Shown here one piece after another: positions 26,977 to 34,883 of a stretch of 64,000 bases of DNA. The position numbers were made by a program, and so were the translations under genes. Numbering within the stretch: position 1 is the stretch's first letter; the number at the start of each line of letters is the position of its first letter. The stretch covers positions 248,001-312,000 of the forward strand of contig NZ_JARVWQ010000001.1 of NCBI RefSeq assembly GCF_029846255.1. The letters run 5' to 3'. The notes under the pieces are model-generated. The model was not told the origin of the DNA, ran no database searches, and saw only the letters and a list, made by a program, of their open reading frames with translations. This DNA is from Amnibacterium sp. CER49 (lineage in GTDB: Bacteria > Actinomycetota > Actinomycetes > Actinomycetales > Microbacteriaceae).

Positions 26977-27702
26977 TCAGGACCGGCCCCGCGCCTCCTG
27001 CGCCGCCCCGACGAGGCCCTCGAACAGGCCCGCGTCGCTGCTCGCCTCCGGGTGCCACTGCACGGCGACCTTGAACCGCTCGCCCTCGGCCTCCATCGCC
27101 TGCAGGACGCCGTCCGCGTCGTGCGCGGCCGCGACGTAGCCGGGGTGGCTGGCGACCGCCTGGTGGTGGTGGCACGGGGCGGTGAAGCCGCGGTGCAGCA
27201 ACGAGGAGATGCGGGTGCCCTCCTCGAGCCGCACCTCGACCTCGCCGTAGCCGCTCGGCGTGCCCGAGTGGCCGGCGTGCCCGACGACGTCGGGCAGGTG
27301 CTGCACGAGCGCGCCGCCGGCAGCCGTGGCCATGAGTTGCATCCCGCGGCAGACGCCGAGAACCGGCAGCTCCTCCGCGTCCGCGGCGGCGAGCACCCAC
27401 AGCTCCGAGGCGTCGCGGTCGTCGTACCAGGTCAGCACGCTCTGGTCCGGCTGCTCGCCGTAGAGCGCCGGGTTCAGATCTGCCCCGCCCGCGAGCACGA
27501 GTCCGTCGACCCGGGCGACCGCGGCCGCCGCCGCCTCCGCGGACGCCAGCACCGGCAGCAGCAGCGGGACCCCGCCGGCCCGCTCCACCGCGATCGCGTA
27601 GTCGGACGGCAGGAGGTCCGCCCTCACGTCGCGCCAGGTCCCCCAGGCCGCCGGCTGCCGGTAGGTGGTGATCCCGATGACCGGGGTGTGCGCCGCCGGC
27701 AT
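26977..27702 (-). CDS. puuD: Gamma-glutamyl-gamma-aminobutyrate hydrolase (PuuD-like)
   Basis: 241 residues, class I glutamine amidotransferase-like. The nucleophile Cys is in VLGVCRGMQLM, and the catalytic His and Glu are in VQWHPEAS. The N-terminal PVIGITTYRQPAAWGTWRD and GLVLAGGADLNPALYG are typical of the PuuD/peptidase C26 family, which releases GABA from gamma-glutamyl-GABA. The ATG at 27702 shares one base with the SDR stop (TGATG), so it is coupled to it. Last gene of the Puu operon. Confidence 0.88.
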   Translation of the reverse strand: MPAAHTPVIGITTYRQPAAWGTWRDVRADLLPSDYAIAVERAGGVPLLLPVLASAEAAAAAVARVDGLVLAGGADLNPALYGEQPDQSVLTWYDDRDASELWVLAAADAEELPVLGVCRGMQLMATAAGGALVQHLPDVVGHAGHSGTPSGYGEVEVRLEEGTRISSLLHRGFTAPCHHHQAVASHPGYVAAAHDADGVLQAMEAEGERFKVAVQWHPEASSDAGLFEGLVGAAQEARGRS

Positions 27703-28481
27703 CACGCGAAGTCGGACTCGAGGGGCGTCACGTACGCGTGCGTCAGACCGCCGTCGACGAGGAACTCGGTCGCGGTGATGAAGCTCGCCTCGTCGCTGGC
27801 GAGGAACGCGACGGCGTTCGCGAGCTCCTCCGGCTCGGCGAACCGCCCCATCGGGATGTGCACGAGCCGTCGGGCCGCGCGCTCCGGGTCCTTCGCGAAC
27901 AGCTCGCGCAGGAGCGGGGTGTTCACGGGTCCGGGGCAGAGCGCGTTCACGCGGATGCCCTTGCCGGCGAACTGCACGCCGAGCTCGCGGGTGAGCGCGA
28001 GGACGCCGCCCTTGGAGGCCGTGTAGGAGATCTGCGAGGTCGCGGCGCCCATCAGCGCGACGAACGACGCGGTGTTGATGATCGAGCCGCTGCCTTGCTC
28101 GAGCATGTACGGCAGGGCTGCCTTGCAGCAGAGGTAGACGCTGGTGAGGTTGACCTTCTGCACGCGGTCCCACGCCTCGATGCCCGTCTTCAGGATCGAG
28201 TCGTCGTCCGCGGGCGAGATGCCGGCGTTGTTGAAGGCGATGTCGACGGCCCCGAAGCGCTGCTTCGCGAGGGCGAACATGGCGTCGACCTGCTCGGCGT
28301 CGGTCACGTCGACCTGCACGAACGCGCCGCCGAGCTCCTCGGCGATCCGGGGTCCGTTCTTCGCGTCGACGTCGCCGATGACGACCTCGGCCCCTTCGGC
28401 GACGAACTTCCTGGCGGTGGCGAGACCGATCCCGCTGCATCCGCCGGTGATGACCCCGACCTTGCCGTCGAGCTTGCCCAT
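27702..28481 (-). CDS. Short-chain dehydrogenase/reductase
   Basis: 259 residues, classical SDR: cofactor motif TGGCSGIG near residue 13, NNAGIS, active-site Ser in IINTASF and Tyr-x-x-x-Lys in YTASKGG. The aspartate after the second strand (VIGDVD) predicts NAD(H) preference. It sits between the aldehyde dehydrogenase and PuuD genes. The textbook Puu route has no SDR; it may handle a hydroxylated or aldehyde intermediate. Confidence 0.88.
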   Translation of the reverse strand: MGKLDGKVGVITGGCSGIGLATARKFVAEGAEVVIGDVDAKNGPRIAEELGGAFVQVDVTDAEQVDAMFALAKQRFGAVDIAFNNAGISPADDDSILKTGIEAWDRVQKVNLTSVYLCCKAALPYMLEQGSGSIINTASFVALMGAATSQISYTASKGGVLALTRELGVQFAGKGIRVNALCPGPVNTPLLRELFAKDPERAARRLVHIPMGRFAEPEELANAVAFLASDEASFITATEFLVDGGLTHAYVTPLESDFA

Positions 28482-28523
28482 GTGGTTCTGCCTCTCTTGC
28501 GGTGACGTGCGCGCGGACGCCCG

Positions 28524-29918
28524 TCAGGCGTCGGTGCTGATGAAGACGTTCTTGGTCTCGGAGAAGGAGTCCGGGGCGTCCGGACCGAGCTCACGTCCGA
28601 GCCCTGACTGCTTGAACCCGCCGAACGGGGTCCAGTACCGGACCGAGGAATGGGAGTTGACCGACAGGTTGCCGGACTCCACGGCCCGCGCGACGCGGAG
28701 GGCGCGCCCGAGGTCCCGGGTGAAGATCGACCCCGACAGGCCGTACTCGGTGTCGTTCGCCTTCGCGATGGCGTCGGCCTCGTCGTCGAACGGCAGCACG
28801 GCGACGACCGGCCCGAACAGCTCCTTGGTCCAGACCGGGTCGGTGAGGGAGCGCGGGATCACGACGGTGGGCGCCATCCAGAACCCGCCTCCGTCCGGAC
28901 CGCGTCGCCCGCTGAACGCGATGTCGGCGCCGTCGATCCCGGCGGCGACCGAGTCCCGCTGCTTCGCCGAGATCAGGGGGCCCATCTGCGCGTCCTCGTT
29001 CCGCGGGTCCGCCACCCGGAAGGACGTGACCGCGGGCTCGAGCAGCTCGAGGAAGCGGTGGTACGCGCTGCGCTCCACGAGGATGCGCGAGCGGGCGCAG
29101 CAGTCCTGGCCCGCGTTGTCGAACGCGCCGCCGGGAGCCGTGGCCGCCGCCTGCTCGAGGTCGGCGTCGGCGAAGACGATGTTGGCGCTCTTGCCCCCGA
29201 GCTCGAGCGTCACCCGCTTCACCTGGTCGGCGCAGCCGCGCATGATGCCTTTGCCGACCTCGGTCGAGCCGGTGAAGCACACCTTGCGGACGAGCGGGGA
29301 GGTCACGAACCGCTCCCCCACCACGGCGCCCTTGCCGGGCACCACGGTGAAGACGCCTTCGGGGATCCCCGCCTCGAGCGCGAGCTCGGCGATCCGGAGC
29401 GCGGTGAGGGGGGTGAGCTCGGCGGGCTTCAGCACGACGGTGTTGCCCGCAGCGAGCGCGGGAGCGAATCCCCAGCCGGCGATGGGCATCGGGAAGTTCC
29501 AGGGGACGATGATCCCGACGACGCCGAGCGGCTCGTGGAAGGTCACGTCGATGCCGCCGGGCACCGGGATCTGCCGGCCGAAGTGCCGCTCGGGAGCCGC
29601 CGCGTAGTAGGTGAGCACGTCGCGGACGTTGCCGGCCTCCCACCGGGCGTTGCCGATGGTGTGCCCGGAGTTCAGCACCTCGAGCTGAGCGAGCTCGTCG
29701 ATGTGGGCGTCGACCGCCGCGGCGAAGGACCGCAGGAGGCGGGCGCGCTCGCCCGGCGCGATCGCCCGCCAGGCCGGGTAGGCGCGATGCGCGCGCTCGA
29801 TCGCGGCATCCGTCTCGGCGAGATCGGCGAGCGTGACGTCCGTCACGGGCGCGGCGCTCGCCGGGTCGAGCACCTGGTGGACGCCGCCGGCGGCGTAGGG
29901 ACTGGTGGGCAGGCGCAT
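28524..29918 (-). CDS. puuC: Aldehyde dehydrogenase (PuuC-like)
   Basis: 464 residues. The catalytic Cys is in GQDCCARSR and the general-base Glu in VTLELGGKS. The NAD-binding segment is IIVPWNFPMPIAGWGFAPAL and CFTGSTEVGK, and FGPVVAVLPF lies near the C-terminus. It should oxidise gamma-glutamyl-aminobutyraldehyde. The ATG at 29918 has GAGAGG 8 bases upstream and starts 3 bases after the synthetase stop. Confidence 0.87.
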   Translation of the reverse strand: MRLPTSPYAAGGVHQVLDPASAAPVTDVTLADLAETDAAIERAHRAYPAWRAIAPGERARLLRSFAAAVDAHIDELAQLEVLNSGHTIGNARWEAGNVRDVLTYYAAAPERHFGRQIPVPGGIDVTFHEPLGVVGIIVPWNFPMPIAGWGFAPALAAGNTVVLKPAELTPLTALRIAELALEAGIPEGVFTVVPGKGAVVGERFVTSPLVRKVCFTGSTEVGKGIMRGCADQVKRVTLELGGKSANIVFADADLEQAAATAPGGAFDNAGQDCCARSRILVERSAYHRFLELLEPAVTSFRVADPRNEDAQMGPLISAKQRDSVAAGIDGADIAFSGRRGPDGGGFWMAPTVVIPRSLTDPVWTKELFGPVVAVLPFDDEADAIAKANDTEYGLSGSIFTRDLGRALRVARAVESGNLSVNSHSSVRYWTPFGGFKQSGLGRELGPDAPDSFSETKNVFISTDA

Positions 29919-29920
29919 GC

Positions 29921-31288
29921 TCAGAGCCTCTCGAATCCGCGCTTGAGCTCCCAATCCGTCACCGCGGATTCGAAGGCCGCCAGCTCGACGTCGGCGTAGT
30001 TGAGGTAGTGGTCGACGACGTCCTGGCCGAAGGTGTCGCGCGCGATCGCGGATGCGGCGAGGAGCTCGCGCGCCTCGCGCATCGTGGTGGGCACGGTCGG
30101 GGCGCCGGACTCGTAGGCGTTGCCCCGGGTCTCCGGCTCGAGCTCGAGCCCCTGCTCGATCCCGTGGAGGCCGCCGGCGAGCATCGCGGCGAGGGCCAGG
30201 TAGGGGTTCACGTCCCCGCCGGGCAACCGGTTCTCCATCCGGGCGGCGTACCCGCGCCCGACGAGCCGGACCGAGCAGGTGCGGTTGTCGTGGCCCCACG
30301 CGACGGCGGTCGGCGCGAAGGAGCCCTTCGCGAAGCGCTTGTAGGAGTTGATGTTCGGCGCGTAGAAGAGCGTGAACTCGCGCATGGTGGCGAGGACGCC
30401 GGCGATGAAGGAGTCGTAGAGCGGGGTCGCCGCACCGGTCGCCTCGTCCCAGAAGGCGAGCGAGCCGTCGGTGCCGCGCAGCGACATGTGGATGTGGCAC
30501 GAGTTGCCCTCGCGCGCGCTCGGCTTCGCCATGAAGGTGATCGACTTCCCGCGCTGCGAGGCGATGTCCTTCGCCGCGGTCTTGTAGACGGTGTGGTTGT
30601 CGGCGGTCGTGAGGACAGGGGCGTACTTGAACGCGATCTCGTGCTGGCCGAAGTTGCACTCGCCCTTGGCCGACTCGGGCTCGAGGCCTGCTGCATACAT
30701 GAGGTTGCGGATGTCGCGCAGCAGCGGCTCGACCCGGCTCGAGCCGAGGATGGAGTAGTCGACGTTGTAGAGGTTCGCCGGCGTGAGGTCGCGGTAGCCG
30801 GACCGCCAGGCGTCCTCGTACGAGTCCTCGAAGATCACGAACTCGAGCTCGGTGCCGGCCAGCGCCGTGTAGCCGAGCCGGGCGGCCCGCTCGATCTGCG
30901 CCTTGAGCATCGCGCGCGGCGAGACGTGCACCGGCGTGCCGTCCTCGAGGGTGAGATCGCACTGGATGAGCACGGTGCCCGGCCGGTGCGGCAGGCGGCG
31001 GATGGTGTCGAGGTCGAGCTCGAAGACCATGTCGCCGTAGCCCTTGTCCCAGGACGAGATCGCGTAGCCGTCGACCGTGTTCATCTCGACGTCGACGGCG
31101 AGGAGGTAGTCGCAGCCCTCGGTGCCGTGGCCGAGCACGGAGTCGAGGAAGAACGCGCCGTGCACGAGCTTGCCCTGGAGGCGGCCCTGCATGTCGGTGA
31201 AGCCGAGGACGACGGTGTCGATCTCGCCGCCGAGGATGCCCTCGCGCAGCTGCTCGACGCTCAGCATGCGGTCGTTGCGGAGTGTCAC
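29921..31288 (-). CDS. puuA: Gamma-glutamylpolyamine synthetase (glutamine-synthetase fold, PuuA-like)
   Basis: 455 residues of the glutamine synthetase family: GTELEFVIFEDS and ESAKGECNFGQHEIAF (metal-binding glutamates), KPSAREGNSCHIHMSL (ATP loop), ENRLPGGDVNPYLALAAMLAGG (quoted in parts). The N-terminal beta-grasp is short and the adenylylation-site region is not conserved, as in PuuA/GlnA3-type enzymes rather than true GlnA. It ligates glutamate to putrescine or another amine at the expense of ATP. Confidence 0.88.
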   Translation of the reverse strand: MTLRNDRMLSVEQLREGILGGEIDTVVLGFTDMQGRLQGKLVHGAFFLDSVLGHGTEGCDYLLAVDVEMNTVDGYAISSWDKGYGDMVFELDLDTIRRLPHRPGTVLIQCDLTLEDGTPVHVSPRAMLKAQIERAARLGYTALAGTELEFVIFEDSYEDAWRSGYRDLTPANLYNVDYSILGSSRVEPLLRDIRNLMYAAGLEPESAKGECNFGQHEIAFKYAPVLTTADNHTVYKTAAKDIASQRGKSITFMAKPSAREGNSCHIHMSLRGTDGSLAFWDEATGAATPLYDSFIAGVLATMREFTLFYAPNINSYKRFAKGSFAPTAVAWGHDNRTCSVRLVGRGYAARMENRLPGGDVNPYLALAAMLAGGLHGIEQGLELEPETRGNAYESGAPTVPTTMREARELLAASAIARDTFGQDVVDHYLNYADVELAAFESAVTDWELKRGFERL

Positions 31289-31298
31289 AGGTGCGTTC

Positions 31299-32072
31299 TC
31301 ATTTCAGCAGGCCCTTCAGGAGGGCGGCGGTGGCGGCGCAGTGGTCCTGCATGACGAATCGGGCTCGGTCCGCGTCGCCGTCGAGGATCGCCTGCACGAT
31401 CACCCGGTGCTGCTCGTCCGAGCTCTCGATGTTCTTCTGCAGGAAGGGGATCTCGGCGAGGAACTGATGGATGCGCACCTGCACGGCGCCGCAGGCGCTC
31501 GAGAGCGCATCGGATCCGCAGACCGCGGCGATCGCGAGGTGCAGCCGCGCGTCGGCCTGCCGGTACTCGCTCGGCGAGCCGGCGCCCGCGAGGGCGTGGA
31601 GGCAGCCGGTGAGCAGCTGCCGCTGGTCGGCCGAGAGGTCGCTCTGCGCGGCGCGGTACGCCGCACCGGGCTCGATGACCGACCGGAAGACGGTGAGGTC
31701 CTCGATCTCCGCCTTCCGGTCGGTCCCCGTGATCGGCGCAGCGGTCCAGTCGCCGGCGGCGGTCTCGACGACGGTGCCGCCTCCGCGTCCCCGCGACGTC
31801 GAGACGAACCCGGCGGCCCGCAGCGCGCTCATCGCCTCCCGCAGCGTTGCGCGCGAGACGCTGAGTCGGTCCGCGAGCTCCCGTTCGCTCGGCAGCCGGT
31901 CACCCGGGCGGAAGATCCCGAGCCGGATCGCCGAACCGAGCTGCTCGATGCAGGACTCGAAGGCCATGTGGCCGCGCACCGGCCGGAGCACGACGTCGAC
32001 GAGCGCCGAGTCCACGGCCGGGACGCCCGCGGTCTCCTCCGCCTCGTCCGGCTCCCCCTCGCTGCCGGTCAT
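31299..32072 (-). CDS. GntR-family regulator, FadR subfamily
   Basis: 257 residues. The winged helix-turn-helix is at about 40-105 (GIFRPGDRLPSERELADRLS, VSRATLREAMSALRAAGFV), followed by an FCD ligand-binding domain rich in helices (RSVIEPGAAYRAAQ, DARLHLAIAAVCGSDAL). It lies inside the Puu operon, overlapping the permease stop by 4 bp. Its likely operator is the palindrome at 33685-33698. Confidence 0.88.
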   Translation of the reverse strand: MTGSEGEPDEAEETAGVPAVDSALVDVVLRPVRGHMAFESCIEQLGSAIRLGIFRPGDRLPSERELADRLSVSRATLREAMSALRAAGFVSTSRGRGGGTVVETAAGDWTAAPITGTDRKAEIEDLTVFRSVIEPGAAYRAAQSDLSADQRQLLTGCLHALAGAGSPSEYRQADARLHLAIAAVCGSDALSSACGAVQVRIHQFLAEIPFLQKNIESSDEQHRVIVQAILDGDADRARFVMQDHCAATAALLKGLLK

Positions 32073-33604
32073 TCCTCCAGCAGCTCCTCGGCGTCACGGG
32101 TGAGGTGCACGCCCTCCTCACGGGACATGAAGTGCTTCCGACCGCGGGCGAACCACAGCACCGTGGCGAACACCGCCACGACGACGACCGCGATCGGCGC
32201 GTAGTTGAAGGTGTCCGCGGTGATGGGCGTCACGGGCGGCAGCACGAACAGGATGACGATGAGCACGACCCAGGCGACCGCGACCCAGCCGATGACCGCG
32301 CTCCACCTGCCGAGGTTCCAGACCGCGGGCACGAAGTCGCGGTCGAGCCGCCGCAGCAGCACCGGCGTCACGTACGCGATGTAGAGACCGATCACCGCGA
32401 TCGAGGTCACCGCGAGGTAGGCGGTGAGGTTCACGAGCGCGGGGGCGGTGAGGACGGCCGCGAGCACGACGCACAGCCAGATCGAGTTCGTCGGCGTGCC
32501 CGTGCGCGGGTTGACCTTCGCCCAGAGCCGCGCGCCGGGGATCGCGTTGTCGCGGGAGAACGCGTAGCTCATCCGCGAGTTCGCGGTCACCGACGCCATG
32601 CCGCAGAAGAACTGCGCACCGCACACGATGAAGAGCAGGAACTTCGCGAGCGTCGGGTTGTTCAGCGCGTCGAGGAAGATCTGCGCCGGCGGCAGCCCGG
32701 TGGGCGAGGCGGCGAGCTTGGCGAGCCCCGCCTGCGAGCCGTTCTGGATCGCGGCAGTGATCGAGAAGAGCAGGATCCAGCCGCCGATGAGGGAGACGAG
32801 GACGCTCATCACGATGCCCTTCGGGGCCGCGATCGCGGCGTTCCTCGTCTCCTCGGCCACGTGCGCGGACGCGTCGTACCCGGTGTAGGTGTACTGGGAC
32901 ATGAGCAGCCCCATGAGGAAGACGTAGGGCCCGAAGGTCCAGCCGGTCTCGTTGTGCCAGGCCGTGAAGGTCCAGCCGGCGGACTGGTGGTGCGTCGGCA
33001 GGATCCAGAGCGCGGCCACGATGATGAGCACGCCGGCGATGTGCCACCAGGCCGAGACGCTGGACAGCAGCGAGACGAGCCTCACGCCGAAGGTGTTCAG
33101 CAGGCCGTGGACGACGATGAGCACGAGGAACAGCACGTAGGTGCTCACCGCGCCGACCGGCACGCCCCAGACGAGGTTGGCGAACGCCATCATCGTGACC
33201 GCCGCGCCGTAGTCGATGGCGGCGGTGACGGCGACCTCACCGAGGAAGTTGAACCAGCCGACGAACCACGCCCACTCACGCTTGTTGCGCTTGGCCAGGC
33301 GCCCGGCCCAGAAGTAGAGGCCGCCGGCGGTCGGGTACTTCGAGCAGACCTCGGCCATCGCGAGCGCGACGCAGAGCACGAAGACGCCGCACAGGGGCCA
33401 TCCCAGGTCGATGGCGGACGGGCCACCGGACTTCAGCGCGATGTTGTACGAGGTGATGCAGCCGGCGAGGATCGAGATGATCGAGAAGGACACGGCGAAG
33501 TTCGAGAACCCGCTCATCCCCCGCCGGAGCTCCTGCTTGTAGCCGAGGGCGGCGAGGCCGGCGGCGTCGGCGTCCTCCACCTCGGACGGCGACTCAACAC
33601 TCAT
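32069..33604 (-). CDS. puuP: APC-superfamily polyamine/amino acid permease
   Basis: 511 residues, about twelve hydrophobic helices. The GFSNFAVSFSIISILAGCIT opening and CSKYPTAGGLYFWAGRLAKR segment are typical of the ACT/PuuP-like branch of APC transporters; the helix-6 region has YTGYDASAHVAEETRNA. ATG at 33604 with GAGGAAG upstream; the longer open frame to 33682 has no ribosome site. First gene of the Puu operon and close to the regulator's palindrome, so it is probably induced by its substrate. Confidence 0.86.
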   Translation of the reverse strand: MSVESPSEVEDADAAGLAALGYKQELRRGMSGFSNFAVSFSIISILAGCITSYNIALKSGGPSAIDLGWPLCGVFVLCVALAMAEVCSKYPTAGGLYFWAGRLAKRNKREWAWFVGWFNFLGEVAVTAAIDYGAAVTMMAFANLVWGVPVGAVSTYVLFLVLIVVHGLLNTFGVRLVSLLSSVSAWWHIAGVLIIVAALWILPTHHQSAGWTFTAWHNETGWTFGPYVFLMGLLMSQYTYTGYDASAHVAEETRNAAIAAPKGIVMSVLVSLIGGWILLFSITAAIQNGSQAGLAKLAASPTGLPPAQIFLDALNNPTLAKFLLFIVCGAQFFCGMASVTANSRMSYAFSRDNAIPGARLWAKVNPRTGTPTNSIWLCVVLAAVLTAPALVNLTAYLAVTSIAVIGLYIAYVTPVLLRRLDRDFVPAVWNLGRWSAVIGWVAVAWVVLIVILFVLPPVTPITADTFNYAPIAVVVVAVFATVLWFARGRKHFMSREEGVHLTRDAEELLEE

Positions 33605-33684
33605 TCGTGGCTCTTCCTCTCCATCGAGGGACCGGTACGGGGATCGCTGCCCATGCTGCCGAGGGCACCGGCCCTGCGTCAATG

Positions 33685-33698
33685 GTCTGAGTTCAGAC
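33685..33698. promoter_or_regulatory. Palindromic operator between puuP and ridA
   Basis: GTCTGAGTTCAGAC has perfect 6-bp arms around 2 bases, preceded by TG. It is 80 bp before the permease start and 155 bp before the RidA start. Length and T-G-G-T...A-C context fit FadR-subfamily GntR sites, and the operon encodes such a regulator. Assignment is inferred. Confidence 0.55.
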
Positions 33699-33852
33699 GT
33701 ATGGCGTCGGCAGGTCGGGCTCGCCCCGATTCCCCCGCGACGCCCGAGCCGGTTCGGCTCCGACGAGACCGAGCGGGCGGGCTTCTCCGGCCCGGGCCGG
33801 CGGTACGGGACTCCGTTCTGCGGAGAGGTGAGGAGCCGCCGTTGTCCGTGAC

Positions 33853-34218
33853 GTGGTCAGTACGCCGGATGCGCCGCGCTCGCCGCTCCACAGCCAGGCG
33901 GTGCGAGCCGGCTCGCTCCTGATCCTCTCCGGCACGACAGGAGCCGACCCCGCCACCGGCGCCCTCTCGGACGGCCTCGAGGCGCAGACGCGACAGGCGC
34001 TGTCGAACTGCGGGGCGATCCTCGCCGCCGCGGGCGTCTCAGCGGCCGACGTCGTCGAGGTCGGGATCCTGCTCGACGACCCGGAGGACCTCGCCGCGAT
34101 GAATGCCGTCTACGCCGGATGGATCACCGGCCCTCCCCCAGCACGGTTCGTCGCGAAGCTCGGCGTGAGCGTGCCCGACCTGCTGATCTCCATCCGGATG
34201 ACCGCGAAGGTCGACTGA
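33853..34218 (+). CDS. ridA: RidA/YjgF-family protein
   Basis: 121 residues. Family features are SQAVRAGSLLILSGTTGADP, an internal QTRQALSNCGAILAAAG, and the closing LISIRMTAKVD. However, the usual catalytic Arg in the segment before the last strand reads ARFVAKLGVSVPDLL, which is a variant of the common R-aa-v.v..LP pattern. RidA proteins hydrolyse reactive enamines and imines arising from amine catabolism, which fits its place opposite the Puu operon. GTG start; an in-frame stop lies a few codons upstream. Confidence 0.8.
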   Translation: MVSTPDAPRSPLHSQAVRAGSLLILSGTTGADPATGALSDGLEAQTRQALSNCGAILAAAGVSAADVVEVGILLDDPEDLAAMNAVYAGWITGPPPARFVAKLGVSVPDLLISIRMTAKVD

Positions 34219-34347
34219 CGAGCCTCGTCCAGGCGGCCGAGCCTCCGCGGACGTCGCCCTGCGAACAGGCCGGCGCGGGGTCCGATCCCGCGAGGTGGAT
34301 CACGATGACCGCGGTGGAAGCGGGATCGCGCTCACCGCGCGACGGCG
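34219..34347. terminator. Convergent intergenic with long inverted repeat
   Basis: CGATCCCGC (34283-34291) pairs with GCGGGATCG (34320-34328) across a 28-base loop, between the stops of the convergent RidA and DsrE-like genes. A weak or bidirectional terminator is likely. Confidence 0.4.
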
Positions 34348-34713
34348 TCAGAACGTGATGACCGTGGCGCCCTCGAGGGTGAAGCGGACGAACTCGTCGC
34401 GAGCCACGCTCAGCACCACGCCGCGCGCCCGCAGAGCCGCCTCGGTGCCCTCCGCTCGAGCGGAGTTCACGCATGCGCCCACCCGCACACCGCTCGCGAC
34501 GAGCGCGTCGATCTGGTCGTTGAACACGCCGCCGGCCTCGGTGCCGTCGCCGGCAAGCCGCCGCTGAGCCGGCCCGAAGCAGAAGACCTCGATCTCGACC
34601 CCGCGCTCGGCTGCAACCTCGGCGACACGCTGCGCGACGCGACTGCCCGTCCGCGGCGAGTCCGCGTCGTCGTGGAAGACGTGCACCACGGTCTTCGGTC
34701 TGGTCATGCTCAT
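34348..34713 (-). CDS. DsrE-like small protein
   Basis: 121 residues with an alternating strand-helix pattern typical of the DsrE/DsrF/YchN fold (TVVHVFHDDADSPRT, IEVFCFGPAQRRL, VRVGACVNSARAEG). The cysteine in GACVNSA is where many family members carry their reactive Cys. Function unknown, possibly sulfur relay. The ATG at 34713 or at 34707; the latter has GGGGGG at better spacing. Confidence 0.7.
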   Translation of the reverse strand: MSMTRPKTVVHVFHDDADSPRTGSRVAQRVAEVAAERGVEIEVFCFGPAQRRLAGDGTEAGGVFNDQIDALVASGVRVGACVNSARAEGTEAALRARGVVLSVARDEFVRFTLEGATVITF

Positions 34714-34883
34714 CCCCCCGACGTCGGGCTTCGATCGAGAAGTCCGGACTCAGGCTACGGGCGGCGCAGCTCCGCTGCCTCGCGCCGGCGGGAGCGCGAG
34801 GGGCTCACGGAGCATCGCTGCCGATCACGCCCTCTCGGATCGTGACCCACCTGGTGTCCGACCCTCCGAGCGCGCGCCGGTGA

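Noticed and set aside
32105-33922. 605-codon frame antisense to the PuuP permease
   Set aside because: Arg/Gly/Asp/His-rich translation typical of the strand opposite a membrane protein gene; shadow.
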